From an uncultured Bacteroidales bacterium (GTDB taxonomy: Bacteria > Bacteroidota > Bacteroidia > Bacteroidales > UBA932): a stretch of DNA of 64,000 bases. Both the position numbers and the translations under genes were made by a program. The notes under the pieces are model-generated. The model saw nothing but the letters and a program-made list of their open reading frames with translations. It did not search any database and was not told the origin of the DNA. This document shows, one piece after another, positions 51,250 through 60,340 of this stretch. Location of the stretch: the NCBI GenBank assembly GCA_900318355.1, contig ONKE01000024.1, positions 62,001 to 126,000 on the forward strand. Reading direction: 5' to 3'. The first letter of the stretch is position 1. Every line of letters starts with the position of its first letter.

Positions 51250-51690
51250 ATGAAAACATACTCATTCAAAATCAACGGTAAAGACTATCAGGTCACAATC
51301 GGCGCCATCGAAGGAAACAACGCCACCGTGACCGTCAACGGTGCCCAGTACGAGGTGGAACTCGGCGAAGTTCCCGCTTCCGCAGCAGCTCCCGCGCCCG
51401 CTCCCAAGGTCGCAAGCCCTCAGGCGGCAGCCCCCGCAGCCGCTCCCGCCCCCGCAGCGGCCAAGCCCGCAGGCCCCGGACGCAAGGTCGTCTCTCCCCT
51501 TCCCGGCGTCATCATCGAGGTCGCCGTCAAGGAAGGCCAGGCGGTCAAGGCCGGACAGAAGGTCGCCGTCATCGAGGCCATGAAAATGGAAAACGAAATC
51601 GCTGCCGAAGTCGACGGCACAATCACCGCCGTACACGTCTCCAAGGGCGATTCCGTGCTGGAAGGTGCCGATATCGTGACCATCGCGTAA
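51250..51690 (+). CDS. Biotin carrier subunit of the decarboxylase
   Basis: 146 residues. An N-terminal beta segment (1-45, 'YSFKINGKDYQVTIGAIEGN') is joined by an Ala/Pro-rich linker (about 46-78) to a biotinyl domain with 'VIEAMKMENEIAAEV', where the Lys between the two Met residues carries biotin. It shuttles CO2 from the carboxyltransferase to the membrane beta subunit. It is 9 bp after the OadG-like gene and 4 bp before the beta subunit. Confidence 0.95.
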   Translation: MKTYSFKINGKDYQVTIGAIEGNNATVTVNGAQYEVELGEVPASAAAPAPAPKVASPQAAAPAAAPAPAAAKPAGPGRKVVSPLPGVIIEVAVKEGQAVKAGQKVAVIEAMKMENEIAAEVDGTITAVHVSKGDSVLEGADIVTIA

Positions 51691-51694
51691 GGAT

Positions 51695-52840
51695 ATGGAA
51701 CAAATCATCAGCAGTCTCCAGCAGTTCTGGGAATACACCGGCGTGGCCAACTGTGCGTGGCAAAACCTGGTGATGATAGCCATCGGACTGGTGTTCATCA
51801 CCCTTGCCATAGTCAAGGAATGGGAGCCCATGCTGCTGGTGCCCATCGGATTCGGCATGGTCATCGGCAACATCCCGATGTTCCCCGGACTGAATATCGG
51901 AGTGTATGAAGACGGTTCCGTGCTCAACATCCTCTACCAGGGTGTCAAGCAGGGCTGGTATCCGCCCCTTATCTTCCTGGGCATCGGAGCGATGACCGAT
52001 TTCTCGGCCCTGATTTCGCAGCCGCGGCTCATCCTCATCGGCGCGGCGGCCCAGATGGGCATCTTCGGAGCCTACCTTCTCGCCCTGACCATGGGCTTCA
52101 TGCCCAATGAGGCCGGCGCAATCGGCATAATCGGCGGCGCAGACGGTCCTACGGCCATTTTCCTGTCGTCGAAGCTGGCTCCGGACCTGATGGGCGCCAT
52201 TGCCGTCAGCGCCTATTCCTACATGGCCCTGGTCCCGGTTATCCAGAAGCCCATCATGCTCCTCCTTACCACCGACAAGGAGCGTCGCATCAAGATGCCC
52301 GCCCCGCGCGTTGTGAGCCAGAAGGAAAAGATCATCTTCCCCATCGTTGGCTTCCTCATCACCGCTTTCATCGTTCCCAGCGGCCTGCCCCTCCTGGGCA
52401 TGCTGTTCTTCGGCAACCTCCTCAAGGAGAGCGGCGTAACCCGGCGTCTTGCCGAAACGGCCCGCGGTCCGCTCATCGACGTGGTCACAACCCTCATCGG
52501 CCTTACCGTCGGCGCCTCCACCCAGGCAGACAAATTCTTGAGCTTCAAATCCTTGAAAATATTCGGACTGGGCCTTCTGTCCTTTGTCATCGCAACGGCC
52601 TGCGGCGTCCTGTTCGTCAAGCTGATGAACCTTTTCATCAAGAATCCGGCAAAGAAAATCAATCCCCTCATCGGCAATGCCGGGGTCAGCGCCGTGCCCG
52701 ACAGCGCGCGCGTGAGCGAAGTCGTCGGACGCGAAATCGACCCGTCCAACCACCTTCTCATGCACGCCATGGGCCCCAACGTGGCCGGAGTCATCGGCTC
52801 GGCCGTAGCCGCCGGTATCCTACTGAGTTTCCTCGGATAG
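51695..52840 (+). CDS. Sodium-pumping decarboxylase beta subunit (OadB/MmdB)
   Basis: 381 residues with about ten hydrophobic segments. The conserved motif 'GGADGPTAIFLSSKLAPDLMGAIAVSAYSYMALVP' contains the membrane Asp needed for Na+ and proton movement. 'EWEPMLLVPIGFGMVIGNIP' near the N-terminus and 'GTHAMGPNVAGVIGSAVAAG'-like C-terminal end ('HAMGPNVAGVIGS') are standard. It decarboxylates carboxybiotin and exports Na+. Last core subunit of the complex; the DUF819 gene follows 18 bp later. Confidence 0.95.
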   Translation: MEQIISSLQQFWEYTGVANCAWQNLVMIAIGLVFITLAIVKEWEPMLLVPIGFGMVIGNIPMFPGLNIGVYEDGSVLNILYQGVKQGWYPPLIFLGIGAMTDFSALISQPRLILIGAAAQMGIFGAYLLALTMGFMPNEAGAIGIIGGADGPTAIFLSSKLAPDLMGAIAVSAYSYMALVPVIQKPIMLLLTTDKERRIKMPAPRVVSQKEKIIFPIVGFLITAFIVPSGLPLLGMLFFGNLLKESGVTRRLAETARGPLIDVVTTLIGLTVGASTQADKFLSFKSLKIFGLGLLSFVIATACGVLFVKLMNLFIKNPAKKINPLIGNAGVSAVPDSARVSEVVGREIDPSNHLLMHAMGPNVAGVIGSAVAAGILLSFLG

Positions 52841-52858
52841 AAACTAAAAACCTGAACC

Positions 52859-54073
52859 ATGTCAATTGTCAAAACCATCCTGCTCGTAGCGATGTTCCTC
52901 CTGCTGCCGGCCCTGGTACTGCGCCTGTGCCGGAGGTATGCATGGCTTGACAAACTCGGTCCCATCGTGACCCTGTACTTCGTCGGCGCCGCAATCGGCA
53001 ACCTCGGCCTGCTTGGCATCCCCCTCTTCCCCGAGGAAATGCCCAAGGTCCAGAACATGCTCAACAACATAATGGTGCCACTGGCCATCCCGCTCATGCT
53101 CTTCGGCTGCGTTTTCCGCAAGAGCGACACCCGCGACCAGCTCCTGAGCATGATCTCGGGCCTGGTGGCCGTGGTGATAGCGCTGGTGGTCGGCTACCTG
53201 GTTTTCGGCAAGATGATCGTCTCCGACACCGATCCCAAGTTCGCGGCCAGGGTCGGCGGCATGCTGACCGGCTCCTACACCGGCGGCACGGTCAACATGG
53301 CATCGATACAGAAAATGCTCGGAGTGCCCGAGGAGACTTTCGTCCTCGCCAACACCTTCGACATGATAGTGTGCTTCACCTACCTGATGTTCCTCGTCTC
53401 GGTGGGCATCAAGATTTTCCGCAAATTCCTGCCCGTCAAGACCTTGCAGACAGCCTCGGCCGAAGATGAGGCCGTGCTCGCACAGGAAGTCGCAAAGGCC
53501 AATGAAAACCCTTACAAGGGCCTCTTCACCGCCGCCGGGCTTAAGAGCGCAGCAGCATCCTTCGGTCTTACCATCGCCGTTTTCGCGGTATCTTTCGGCG
53601 TCGCAACGCTGATCGACAAGGCCGTAGAGTCAGATATCTTCATGATGATCTTCATCCTGATGCTGACCACCCTCGGCATCGGAGCGTCTTTCATAAAGCC
53701 CGTCCGCAATCTCAAATACAGCTACGACATAGGCATGTATCTTATTTATATATTCAGCCTCGTTGTAGCCTCGATGGCCGATCTGAGCAAAATAGATTTC
53801 ACCGGCAGCGTGGGTATCCTGGGCTACATCACCCTGATCGTCTTCGGGTCGCTGCTGCTCCACATGCTCTTTGCGAAGCTGCTGAAGATCGACGCCGACA
53901 CAATGGTCATTACGAGCGTTACCTATATCAACTCCCCGCCCTTCGTGCCGATGATCGCCGCGGCGATGAAAAACCGCAACGTCCTCCTTCCCGGCCTGAC
54001 CATAGGCATCGTCGGTTATGCCATAGGCAACTATCTGGGACTCTTGATATTCCAACTTCTGTCCATATTATGA
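52859..54073 (+). CDS. DUF819 family membrane protein
   Basis: 404 residues with about eleven hydrophobic segments in two similar halves. 'LTGSYTGGTVNMASIQKML' in the first half and 'VITSVTYINSPPFVPMIAAAMKNR' in the second are typical of DUF819 (YjcL-like) proteins, distantly related to sodium-coupled carboxylate transporters. Substrate unknown. It lies 18 bp after the Na+-pump beta subunit, so use of the sodium gradient made by that pump is plausible. It overlaps the acyltransferase gene by 4 bp. Confidence 0.8.
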   Translation: MSIVKTILLVAMFLLLPALVLRLCRRYAWLDKLGPIVTLYFVGAAIGNLGLLGIPLFPEEMPKVQNMLNNIMVPLAIPLMLFGCVFRKSDTRDQLLSMISGLVAVVIALVVGYLVFGKMIVSDTDPKFAARVGGMLTGSYTGGTVNMASIQKMLGVPEETFVLANTFDMIVCFTYLMFLVSVGIKIFRKFLPVKTLQTASAEDEAVLAQEVAKANENPYKGLFTAAGLKSAAASFGLTIAVFAVSFGVATLIDKAVESDIFMMIFILMLTTLGIGASFIKPVRNLKYSYDIGMYLIYIFSLVVASMADLSKIDFTGSVGILGYITLIVFGSLLLHMLFAKLLKIDADTMVITSVTYINSPPFVPMIAAAMKNRNVLLPGLTIGIVGYAIGNYLGLLIFQLLSIL

Positions 54074-54870
54074 GCAAGGCTTTCCGCATCGATCTTGCCG
54101 GCATCCTGCGCAGCAAGAACATCAAACTTCCCGGATTCGTGGTTCGCCTCCTGGAGAAGATAATCCACCAGGACTGGCTCAACGAATTCGCCCGCAGGGG
54201 CTACGAGGGAGTCGAGTTCGCCGAAGAGCTCCTGAAATACTGCAACGTCACGATAAGCACCGAGGGTCTGGACCGGATTCCCGAGGAAGGACGCTACACA
54301 TTCGCCTGCAACCATCCGCTGGGCGGTCTCGACGCCATGGCGATAATCGCGGCCCTGGGCCGCGCCCGCTACGGCACCAACCTGCGCATACAGGTCAACG
54401 ACTTCCTTATGGCGATAAAGGGCCTGGACGAAATGTTCGTCCCCGTCAACAAGGTCGGTGGCCAGAGCCGCAACCTTTCCGCCGACACCGACGCCATCTA
54501 CTCGTCTGACAACCAAGTTGTCATTTTCCCCGCCGGACAGGTTTCGAGAAAATACGACGGCGTCATTCAGGACCGCGAATGGGGCAAGTCCTTCATCCGC
54601 AAAAGCGTTCAGTATCAGAGGGATGTCGTCCCCATGCACTTCATAGGAGAGAATTCTCGCCGCTTCTACACCGTCGACCGCATCGCCCGCTTCCTGGGCA
54701 TCAAGTTCCCCATAGCGATGGCCCTGCTGCCGGACGAGATGTACCGCACGAGCGGCAAACATTTCCGCCTGGTGCTCGGCGAGCCCATCCCTTGGCAGAC
54801 CTTCGACTCCAGCCGCAAACCGGCGGAATGGGCGGCCGAAGTACGCAAGCAAGTATATCAGTTGCAATAA
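54070..54870 (+). CDS. PlsC-like glycerol acyltransferase
   Basis: 266 residues. The active-site block is 'FACNHPLGGLDAMAII' (H-x5-D, the usual form in this Bacteroidota branch), followed by 'FVPVNKVGGQSRN' and 'FPAGQVSRKYDG'. Related proteins are annotated as 1-acylglycerol-phosphate or hemolysin-type acyltransferases that act at the inner membrane, for instance in ornithine or glycine lipid synthesis. Substrate not visible. It is coupled to DUF819 (4-bp overlap) and lies 3 bp before the MetH-like gene. Confidence 0.85.
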   Translation: MSKAFRIDLAGILRSKNIKLPGFVVRLLEKIIHQDWLNEFARRGYEGVEFAEELLKYCNVTISTEGLDRIPEEGRYTFACNHPLGGLDAMAIIAALGRARYGTNLRIQVNDFLMAIKGLDEMFVPVNKVGGQSRNLSADTDAIYSSDNQVVIFPAGQVSRKYDGVIQDREWGKSFIRKSVQYQRDVVPMHFIGENSRRFYTVDRIARFLGIKFPIAMALLPDEMYRTSGKHFRLVLGEPIPWQTFDSSRKPAEWAAEVRKQVYQLQ

Positions 54871-54873
54871 TTT

Positions 54874-57186
54874 ATGGCGGGCGTCGAAGCGGAAAGGATT
54901 TGGATAGCGGACGGAGCCCCGGGAGGGCCTCCCTTTGCCGGAGAAGCAGTGTTCAGGGGAAAGCGTTTCGCTGATTCCAAGACCGAACTGCGCGGCAACC
55001 TCGACGTACTCAACCTCACGGCTCCCGAGAGGGTGGCCGCGATGCACAAGGAGTATATCGACGCCGGAGCCGACATCATCCGCACCAACACCTACCGCTG
55101 CGACAGTCTCACCCAATCATGCTACGGCCTTGAGGACGTGGCTGACGAAATGGCCCTCCAGGGCGCCAGGATCGCCAGGAAAGTCGCCGATGCCGAAAAC
55201 CAGCTATTGACAGAGGAGCATGACAAGGCACGCTCTCAAGAAGGGCTCGACCTCCCACTGCGTCATATCCGCGTAGCGGGAACGCTAGGCACCACCACGG
55301 TCTCTCTCGACATCGCCCCGCGTTTTCCGGGCAGCCCCACGGCAAAAGACGTCTCAAAGGCATATTACAGGCAGCTGACAGCCCTCGCTGAAGGCGGCGT
55401 CGACTGCTTCTGGCTCGGCCGCGTCGGCGATGCGGCAACCCTCCGCGCATTTCTCGAGGCATATGCCCGAATGGGCCGGAAGCGCCTTCCACTTATAGTG
55501 ACCGTCGACCCTATCGACCGCTACGGCAACCCCATCTCCCCGCGCGCCCTGCAGGAATACGCGGCGCTGCTTCAAGGCATTACCCTCGTGGGTTTCGGAT
55601 TTGAAGGGCCGTGCAAGATAGACTGGATGCGGAGCCTCCTCAAGGCCTCGTCCAAGCTTTTCTCCTGCCGTCGGGTTTGCTGCCCTGACGTCACCGTTCA
55701 GTCGGGTCATTCCAACTACGAAGACCGCCCGGAGCAGGCCGCACACACGCTCCTGAAGATATCTGAAGGCGGTTTGGTCGGCATTTCGGCATGCGGCGCA
55801 GGGACGACTCCCGCACACGTATGCGCCACCGCAACTGCCCTGACCGAAGAGACTACGCAGGTCCAACAGCGCGTCGACGCGCCCAAGCAGCGCCACGCCA
55901 TACTCGTCACCCCGCGCGGAGAGCGTCAGGGGCGCGACGCCTGGCTCACCGCAACTTCCCTGACACTTGCCGGATACTCTGTCGACGGGCCTAAAATCAT
56001 CACCGGATTTGCACAAACCGCCCGCATGAAAGCCGACCTCTTCTGCCTGTGCGGATGGTCTCCTGAGCTGCTCTGGCAGGCGGAAATGCTCTGCGACGAG
56101 CTCGCAAAGGCCGGGTCCGACACGCCCCTCATGGTGACGGGACGCGGCTCCGATTCCCTCCACACAGTCCTGCAGCTGGTGCCGCGATATGCCAACGTGT
56201 TCCATGCCGCCACCGCGGATGACGTCCAGTCCAAGGCCCTCAGGCTGAGCCGCGACCCGGAGCGCTTCCGCAAGGACGAATCGCTCGGCCACCATCTGAC
56301 GGAAGTCCGCGACCAGCTGCGCCATGCCGGCTATGGCGAACGTCCTGGCAAGGGTCAGTCCGTATTCCGCTCCCGCCACTATATCGACGCGAAAGACGGA
56401 GTTCCGTCGCCAAGTACCTTCCAGATAGGTTCCAAGCCCATTTTCGACGCCATAGACTGGAAGGGCGTCCTCCGGGAGCTGAACCCCTCGCGGTCCAAGA
56501 GAAACAAGCGCCTGCCAAGGGGCGGAAAGGAAAAATCGATGCTCGACAGCATAAGGTCGAAAACGGAGGCGCTGCTGCGCGACCAGCAGGTCAAGGCACT
56601 GGTACAGACCCGTTTCTGCCAGGCGTTTTCGGAAGATGACTGCTTGCAGGCCCGTTTTCCCGACGGGTCCACGGTGTCCCTTCCCATGCTCCGGCAGGAG
56701 AAGGTCTCGCAGATCAACGGCCTCCGCGGAAAGTTTTCCCTCGCCGACTTCGTTCCTCACATCACCCAGGCGTTCATGGGGCCTGTCGGCTTCTATTCGG
56801 TGCGCCTTTCCGGCACTCACGGTCCGGTGGACGACAAGGTCCGCATCGCGCTGCGCAACGGCATCTGCAACAGCCTCTCGGCAATCTTGCGCCAGCAGGG
56901 CAAAGTGCCCGCCGACTTCTCCGTCAGCATAGTCGAAGCGGGGACCCCGACATGCCCCGACCGTTCCCTCCGCAAGGATATCGCGTCCATACTTACCCCC
57001 GGTTTCGAGCCCGAAGACGGAACAGCCTACGGCCTTGTGACCATACAGCGCTACCCTGCACGCTTCGAAACGGGACAGATTTCCCCGGCACAGCTGGTTT
57101 TGTACGCAGCACGCCGCGGAGTGAGCGAAACGATTGTACGTCAGTCGCTTTGTATTCCCGCCGAAGCTGAATCCACGGAAGAATAG
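54874..57186 (+). CDS. Degenerate MetH-like protein lacking key catalytic residues
   Basis: 770 residues with three MetH-like regions. (1) About 5-330: homocysteine S-methyltransferase barrel ('IRTNTYRCDSLTQSCYGLED', 'AGTLGTTTVSL', 'YYRQLTALAEGGVD'). The zinc-ligand motif normally N-C-A-x-G-P reads 'VGFGFEGP' (about 239-246), and the G-G-C-C-G-T-T-P motif reads 'SACGAGTTP' (about 305-313). (2) About 338-460: cobalamin-domain-like Rossmann fold; the D-x-H-x-x-G motif reads 'RGERQGRDAW', without the His. (3) About 525-765: activation-domain-like ('IDWKGVL', 'FSLADFVPHI', 'TPTCPDRS'), short and without the usual R-x-x-x-G-Y start. The folate-binding barrel and cobalamin cap are absent. It is unlikely to be a working methionine synthase; it may be a regulatory or repurposed protein. 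It follows the acyltransferase by 3 bp. Confidence 0.75.
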   Translation: MAGVEAERIWIADGAPGGPPFAGEAVFRGKRFADSKTELRGNLDVLNLTAPERVAAMHKEYIDAGADIIRTNTYRCDSLTQSCYGLEDVADEMALQGARIARKVADAENQLLTEEHDKARSQEGLDLPLRHIRVAGTLGTTTVSLDIAPRFPGSPTAKDVSKAYYRQLTALAEGGVDCFWLGRVGDAATLRAFLEAYARMGRKRLPLIVTVDPIDRYGNPISPRALQEYAALLQGITLVGFGFEGPCKIDWMRSLLKASSKLFSCRRVCCPDVTVQSGHSNYEDRPEQAAHTLLKISEGGLVGISACGAGTTPAHVCATATALTEETTQVQQRVDAPKQRHAILVTPRGERQGRDAWLTATSLTLAGYSVDGPKIITGFAQTARMKADLFCLCGWSPELLWQAEMLCDELAKAGSDTPLMVTGRGSDSLHTVLQLVPRYANVFHAATADDVQSKALRLSRDPERFRKDESLGHHLTEVRDQLRHAGYGERPGKGQSVFRSRHYIDAKDGVPSPSTFQIGSKPIFDAIDWKGVLRELNPSRSKRNKRLPRGGKEKSMLDSIRSKTEALLRDQQVKALVQTRFCQAFSEDDCLQARFPDGSTVSLPMLRQEKVSQINGLRGKFSLADFVPHITQAFMGPVGFYSVRLSGTHGPVDDKVRIALRNGICNSLSAILRQQGKVPADFSVSIVEAGTPTCPDRSLRKDIASILTPGFEPEDGTAYGLVTIQRYPARFETGQISPAQLVLYAARRGVSETIVRQSLCIPAEAESTEE

Positions 57187-57239
57187 TCCGGCCACACCTC
57201 CCTGATTCACGGAAAATTAGACTTTAGGCGCATTATATT

Positions 57240-57271
57240 TTTGGTAATGCGCCCGAAAAATTGTAACTTTA
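57240..57271 (+). promoter_or_regulatory. V-ATPase operon promoter
   Basis: TTTG at 57240-57243 and TAACTTTA at 57264-57271 (one mismatch to TAnnTTTG) with a 20-bp spacer. The leader before the ATG at 57312 is about 35 nt and A/T-rich. The 125-bp gap after the MetH-like gene holds no clear terminator. Confidence 0.6.
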
Positions 57272-57311
57272 CGCGATAATAAATTAGCAGATTATAATCA
57301 TTCTACACGAT

Positions 57312-57917
57312 ATGCTGACAAAACTGCAAGAATTGACTGACCGACTCTATCAGGAAGGTCTTTCCAAGGGACAGGCCGAGGGCGAGGAAATCCTCGGCAA
57401 AGCCCGCGAAGAAGCCCGTCAAATCCTCGACCAGGCCCGCAAGGAAGCCCGCGACATCGTCGAAAGCGCCAAGGCGGAAGCCCTCGACTACAAGACCAAA
57501 ATCGAAAGCGACCTCAAGATGGCTGCCTCCCAGAGCCTTCTCGCAACGCGGCAGGACATTGAAAACCTGGTAGTCGCCAAACTCTCCGACACCCAGGTCA
57601 AGGACGCCATGACGGCTCCCGAATTCGTCCAGGGCATCATCACCGCCGTGGCACAGAAATTCAGCGCGGAAGGCGCAACCGACCTTTCCCTGGTCCTCCC
57701 CGCCTCGATGCAGGCCGCTCTGGAGCCCTTCGTAAAGAACCAGCTCGGCAAGGTGCTCGGTTCCGAGGTCCAGGCCACCTTCTCCAAGAAGATTTCCGGA
57801 GGCTTCACCATCGGTCCCAAGGACGGCGGCTGGTTCGTCAGCATGACCGACGAGACCTTCAGCGACCTTATCAGCAGCTATCTGCGTCCCGCAACCAAGA
57901 AACTCCTGTTCGGATAG
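57312..57917 (+). CDS. atpE: V-type ATPase subunit E
   Basis: 201 residues. The N-terminal half is a long charged helix ('LYQEGLSKGQAEGEEILGKAREEARQ', 'RKEARDIVESAKAEALDY') that forms the peripheral stalk; the C-terminal part is a small globular domain. It links the catalytic head to the membrane stator. First gene of the operon, 4 bp before DUF2764. V-type, not F-type, as shown by the A and B subunits that follow. Confidence 0.85.
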   Translation: MLTKLQELTDRLYQEGLSKGQAEGEEILGKAREEARQILDQARKEARDIVESAKAEALDYKTKIESDLKMAASQSLLATRQDIENLVVAKLSDTQVKDAMTAPEFVQGIITAVAQKFSAEGATDLSLVLPASMQAALEPFVKNQLGKVLGSEVQATFSKKISGGFTIGPKDGGWFVSMTDETFSDLISSYLRPATKKLLFG

Positions 57918-57921
57918 GACG

Positions 57922-58566
57922 ATGAGCAATTTCGAATATATCATCTCCGGCCTCCCCTGGCTCACTCTCGACTACCGTTACGAGAGCGGCAAAGGCTACG
58001 GGACCGTCGTGGATGAAATCCGGGGCAATCTTTCCGAAAAGGACGGCGCCCTGGTTGACGACCTGCTCCGCGGCTTCGACGAGGCTTCCCTCACGGAAGA
58101 CTTCTACGCCGGCGCGCTCAGGCACAAGCTCCCTTTTCTCAGGGAATACTTCCGCTTCGACCTCAACCTCCGCAACGCCAAGGTCCGCTTCCTCAACAAG
58201 GCTCTGGGACGTGACGCCGAGCTCGACGTCATGACCGGCCTCGGCTCGGAAGACGACACCGACGTCGACATCGACGGCTACCGCTTCACCGGCGGCGAAT
58301 TCGAGGAGGAAGCGGCCGTACAGGCGGCCCTGGACCAGGACGACCTTCTCTCCCGCGAGAGGGCTCTCGACGAAATCGTCTGGGCCAAGGTCGACAGCCT
58401 CGCCACCTTCCACTATTTCGACATAACGGCGGTGCTGGCCTACCTGGCCAAACTCCACATAGTGGACCGCTGGCTCTCGCTCGACGCCGGGACCGGACGC
58501 GAACTCTTCCGCAAACTGGTCTCCGAGGTGCGCGGCACATTCAAAGGCGTGGAATACAACGGATAA
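57922..58566 (+). CDS. DUF2764 protein, V-ATPase-associated
   Basis: 214 residues, acidic and mostly helical. The start 'FEYIISGLPWLTLDYRYESGK' and the end 'YLAKLHIVDRWLSLDAGTGRELFRKLVSEVRGTF' are family features. DUF2764 genes occur in Bacteroidota V-ATPase operons between E and A. The position and the helical C-terminus suggest that it replaces subunit C/d, the socket that joins the rotor to the central shaft; no sequence motif proves this. It is 4 bp after E and 16 bp before A. Confidence 0.8.
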   Translation: MSNFEYIISGLPWLTLDYRYESGKGYGTVVDEIRGNLSEKDGALVDDLLRGFDEASLTEDFYAGALRHKLPFLREYFRFDLNLRNAKVRFLNKALGRDAELDVMTGLGSEDDTDVDIDGYRFTGGEFEEEAAVQAALDQDDLLSRERALDEIVWAKVDSLATFHYFDITAVLAYLAKLHIVDRWLSLDAGTGRELFRKLVSEVRGTFKGVEYNG

Positions 58567-58582
58567 CAACAAACAAAAGAAT

Positions 58583-60340
58583 ATGGCAAAAACTACTGGA
58601 ATCGTTACAGGCATCGTTTCCAACCTGGTGACCGTCAGGGTAGACGGGCCGGTGGCTGAAAACGAGATCTGCTACATCACCCTGGGGTCCGATTCCCTGA
58701 TGGCCGAGGTCATCAAGGTAAACGGCAAAAACGCCCAGATTCAGGTGTTTGAAAGCACCCGCGGCCTCCGTGGCGGCGACAAGGTCACCTTCGAAGGCAA
58801 GATGCTTGAAATCACCCTGGGCCCCGGCCTGCTCTCGAGCGTCTACGACGGTCTGCAGAACGACCTCACCACCATGGAAGGCGTCTTCCTCCGCAGAGGC
58901 GAATACACCGACCCCCTCAACCGCGAGAAACTCTGGGATTTCACCCCCATCGCCAAGCCCGGCGACAAGGTGACCGCCGCCGACTGGCTCGGCGAGGTCA
59001 AGGAAGGCTGGCTGCCCCACAAGATCATGGTCCCGTTCTCCTTCAATGGTGAATACACGGTCAAGACCGTCAAGGAAGCCGGCTCATACAACGTCGACAC
59101 CGTAATCGCCGTCCTCACCGACGCCCAGGGCGAAGACGTTCCCGTCACCATGACGCAGAAATGGCCCGTCAAGGTGGCCGTGAAGGCATATCGCGAGAAA
59201 CCGCGCCCGCAGAAGATCATGGAGACCGGCGTCCGCGTCATCGACTCATTCAACCCCATCGCCGAAGGCGGCACGGGCTTCATCCCCGGACCTTTCGGCT
59301 GCGGCAAGACCGTTCTCCAGCACGCCATCGCAAAGCAGGGCGAGGCCGACGTCATCGTGATGGCAGCCTGCGGCGAACGTGCCAACGAGGTCGTCGAAAT
59401 CTTCACTGAGTTCCCCGAGCTCATCGACCCCCACACCGGACGTCACCTGATGGAGCGTACAACCATCATCTGCAACACTTCCAACATGCCTGTCGCGGCC
59501 CGCGAGGCTTCCGTCTACACGGCCATGACCATCTGCGAATACTACCGCGCCATGGGTCTGCGCTGCCTCCTGCTCGCCGACTCCACCTCCCGTTGGGCAC
59601 AGGCCCTTCGCGAGATGAGCAACCGTATGGAAGAGCTCCCCGGCGCCGACGCATTCCCGGTCGACCTGTCCGCCATCATCTCCAACTTCTACGCCCGTGC
59701 GGGCATGGTGGTGCTCAACAACGGCCAGACCGGCGCCGTAACCTTCATCGGGACGGTGTCCCCTGCCGGCGGCAACCTCAAGGAGCCCGTCACCGAGTCG
59801 ACCAAGAAGGCCGCCCGCTGCTTCTACGCCCTCGAACAGAACCGCGCCGACCAGAAGCGCTACCCGGCCGTCAACCCCATCGACTCCTACTCGAAATACC
59901 TGGAATATCCTGAAATCAAGGCATTCCTCGACGAGACCGTCGAAAAGGGCTGGGTCGACAACATCGCCAAGGCCAAGAACATCGTCCGCCGCGGACGCGA
60001 AGCCGCCGACCAGATCAACATCCTGGGCGACGACGGCGTGCCGATGAGCTACCACGTAACCTTCTGGAAGAGCGAGCTCATCGACTTCTGCTTCCTCCAG
60101 CAGGACGCCTTCGACCCGGTGGACAGCCTCTGCCCCATCGAGCGCCAGAAATTCATGCTGGACATCCTGCTCGGCATCTGCGACCGCGATTTCGACTTCC
60201 CCGATTTCGAGAAGTGCCGCGAATACTTCAAGAACATGATCAACACCATCCGCCAGATGAACTACTCCGAGTTCCACAGCGACAGCTTCGAGTCCTATCT
60301 GGCAGAACTCAATAAAATGCTCGAAGAAAATGGCAACTAA
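58583..60340 (+). CDS. atpA: V-type ATPase catalytic subunit A
   Basis: 585 residues. Walker A 'GPFGCGKTVLQHAIAK' (about residue 235), 'ACGERANEVVEIFTEFPEL' with catalytic Glu, and 'LADSTSRWAQALREMSNRMEELPG' are standard. The non-homologous insert after residue 110 that marks A-type catalytic subunits is present ('GEVKEGWLPHKIMVPF'). It hydrolyses or makes ATP. Its 3' end overlaps subunit B by 11 bp. Confidence 0.97.
   Translation: MAKTTGIVTGIVSNLVTVRVDGPVAENEICYITLGSDSLMAEVIKVNGKNAQIQVFESTRGLRGGDKVTFEGKMLEITLGPGLLSSVYDGLQNDLTTMEGVFLRRGEYTDPLNREKLWDFTPIAKPGDKVTAADWLGEVKEGWLPHKIMVPFSFNGEYTVKTVKEAGSYNVDTVIAVLTDAQGEDVPVTMTQKWPVKVAVKAYREKPRPQKIMETGVRVIDSFNPIAEGGTGFIPGPFGCGKTVLQHAIAKQGEADVIVMAACGERANEVVEIFTEFPELIDPHTGRHLMERTTIICNTSNMPVAAREASVYTAMTICEYYRAMGLRCLLLADSTSRWAQALREMSNRMEELPGADAFPVDLSAIISNFYARAGMVVLNNGQTGAVTFIGTVSPAGGNLKEPVTESTKKAARCFYALEQNRADQKRYPAVNPIDSYSKYLEYPEIKAFLDETVEKGWVDNIAKAKNIVRRGREAADQINILGDDGVPMSYHVTFWKSELIDFCFLQQDAFDPVDSLCPIERQKFMLDILLGICDRDFDFPDFEKCREYFKNMINTIRQMNYSEFHSDSFESYLAELNKMLEENGN

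Noticed and set aside
55354..57210. 618-codon open frame on the minus strand opposite the MetH-like gene
   Set aside because: Its composition is that of an antisense shadow in GC-rich DNA, with no domain motif, while the plus strand shows clear MetH-like homology.
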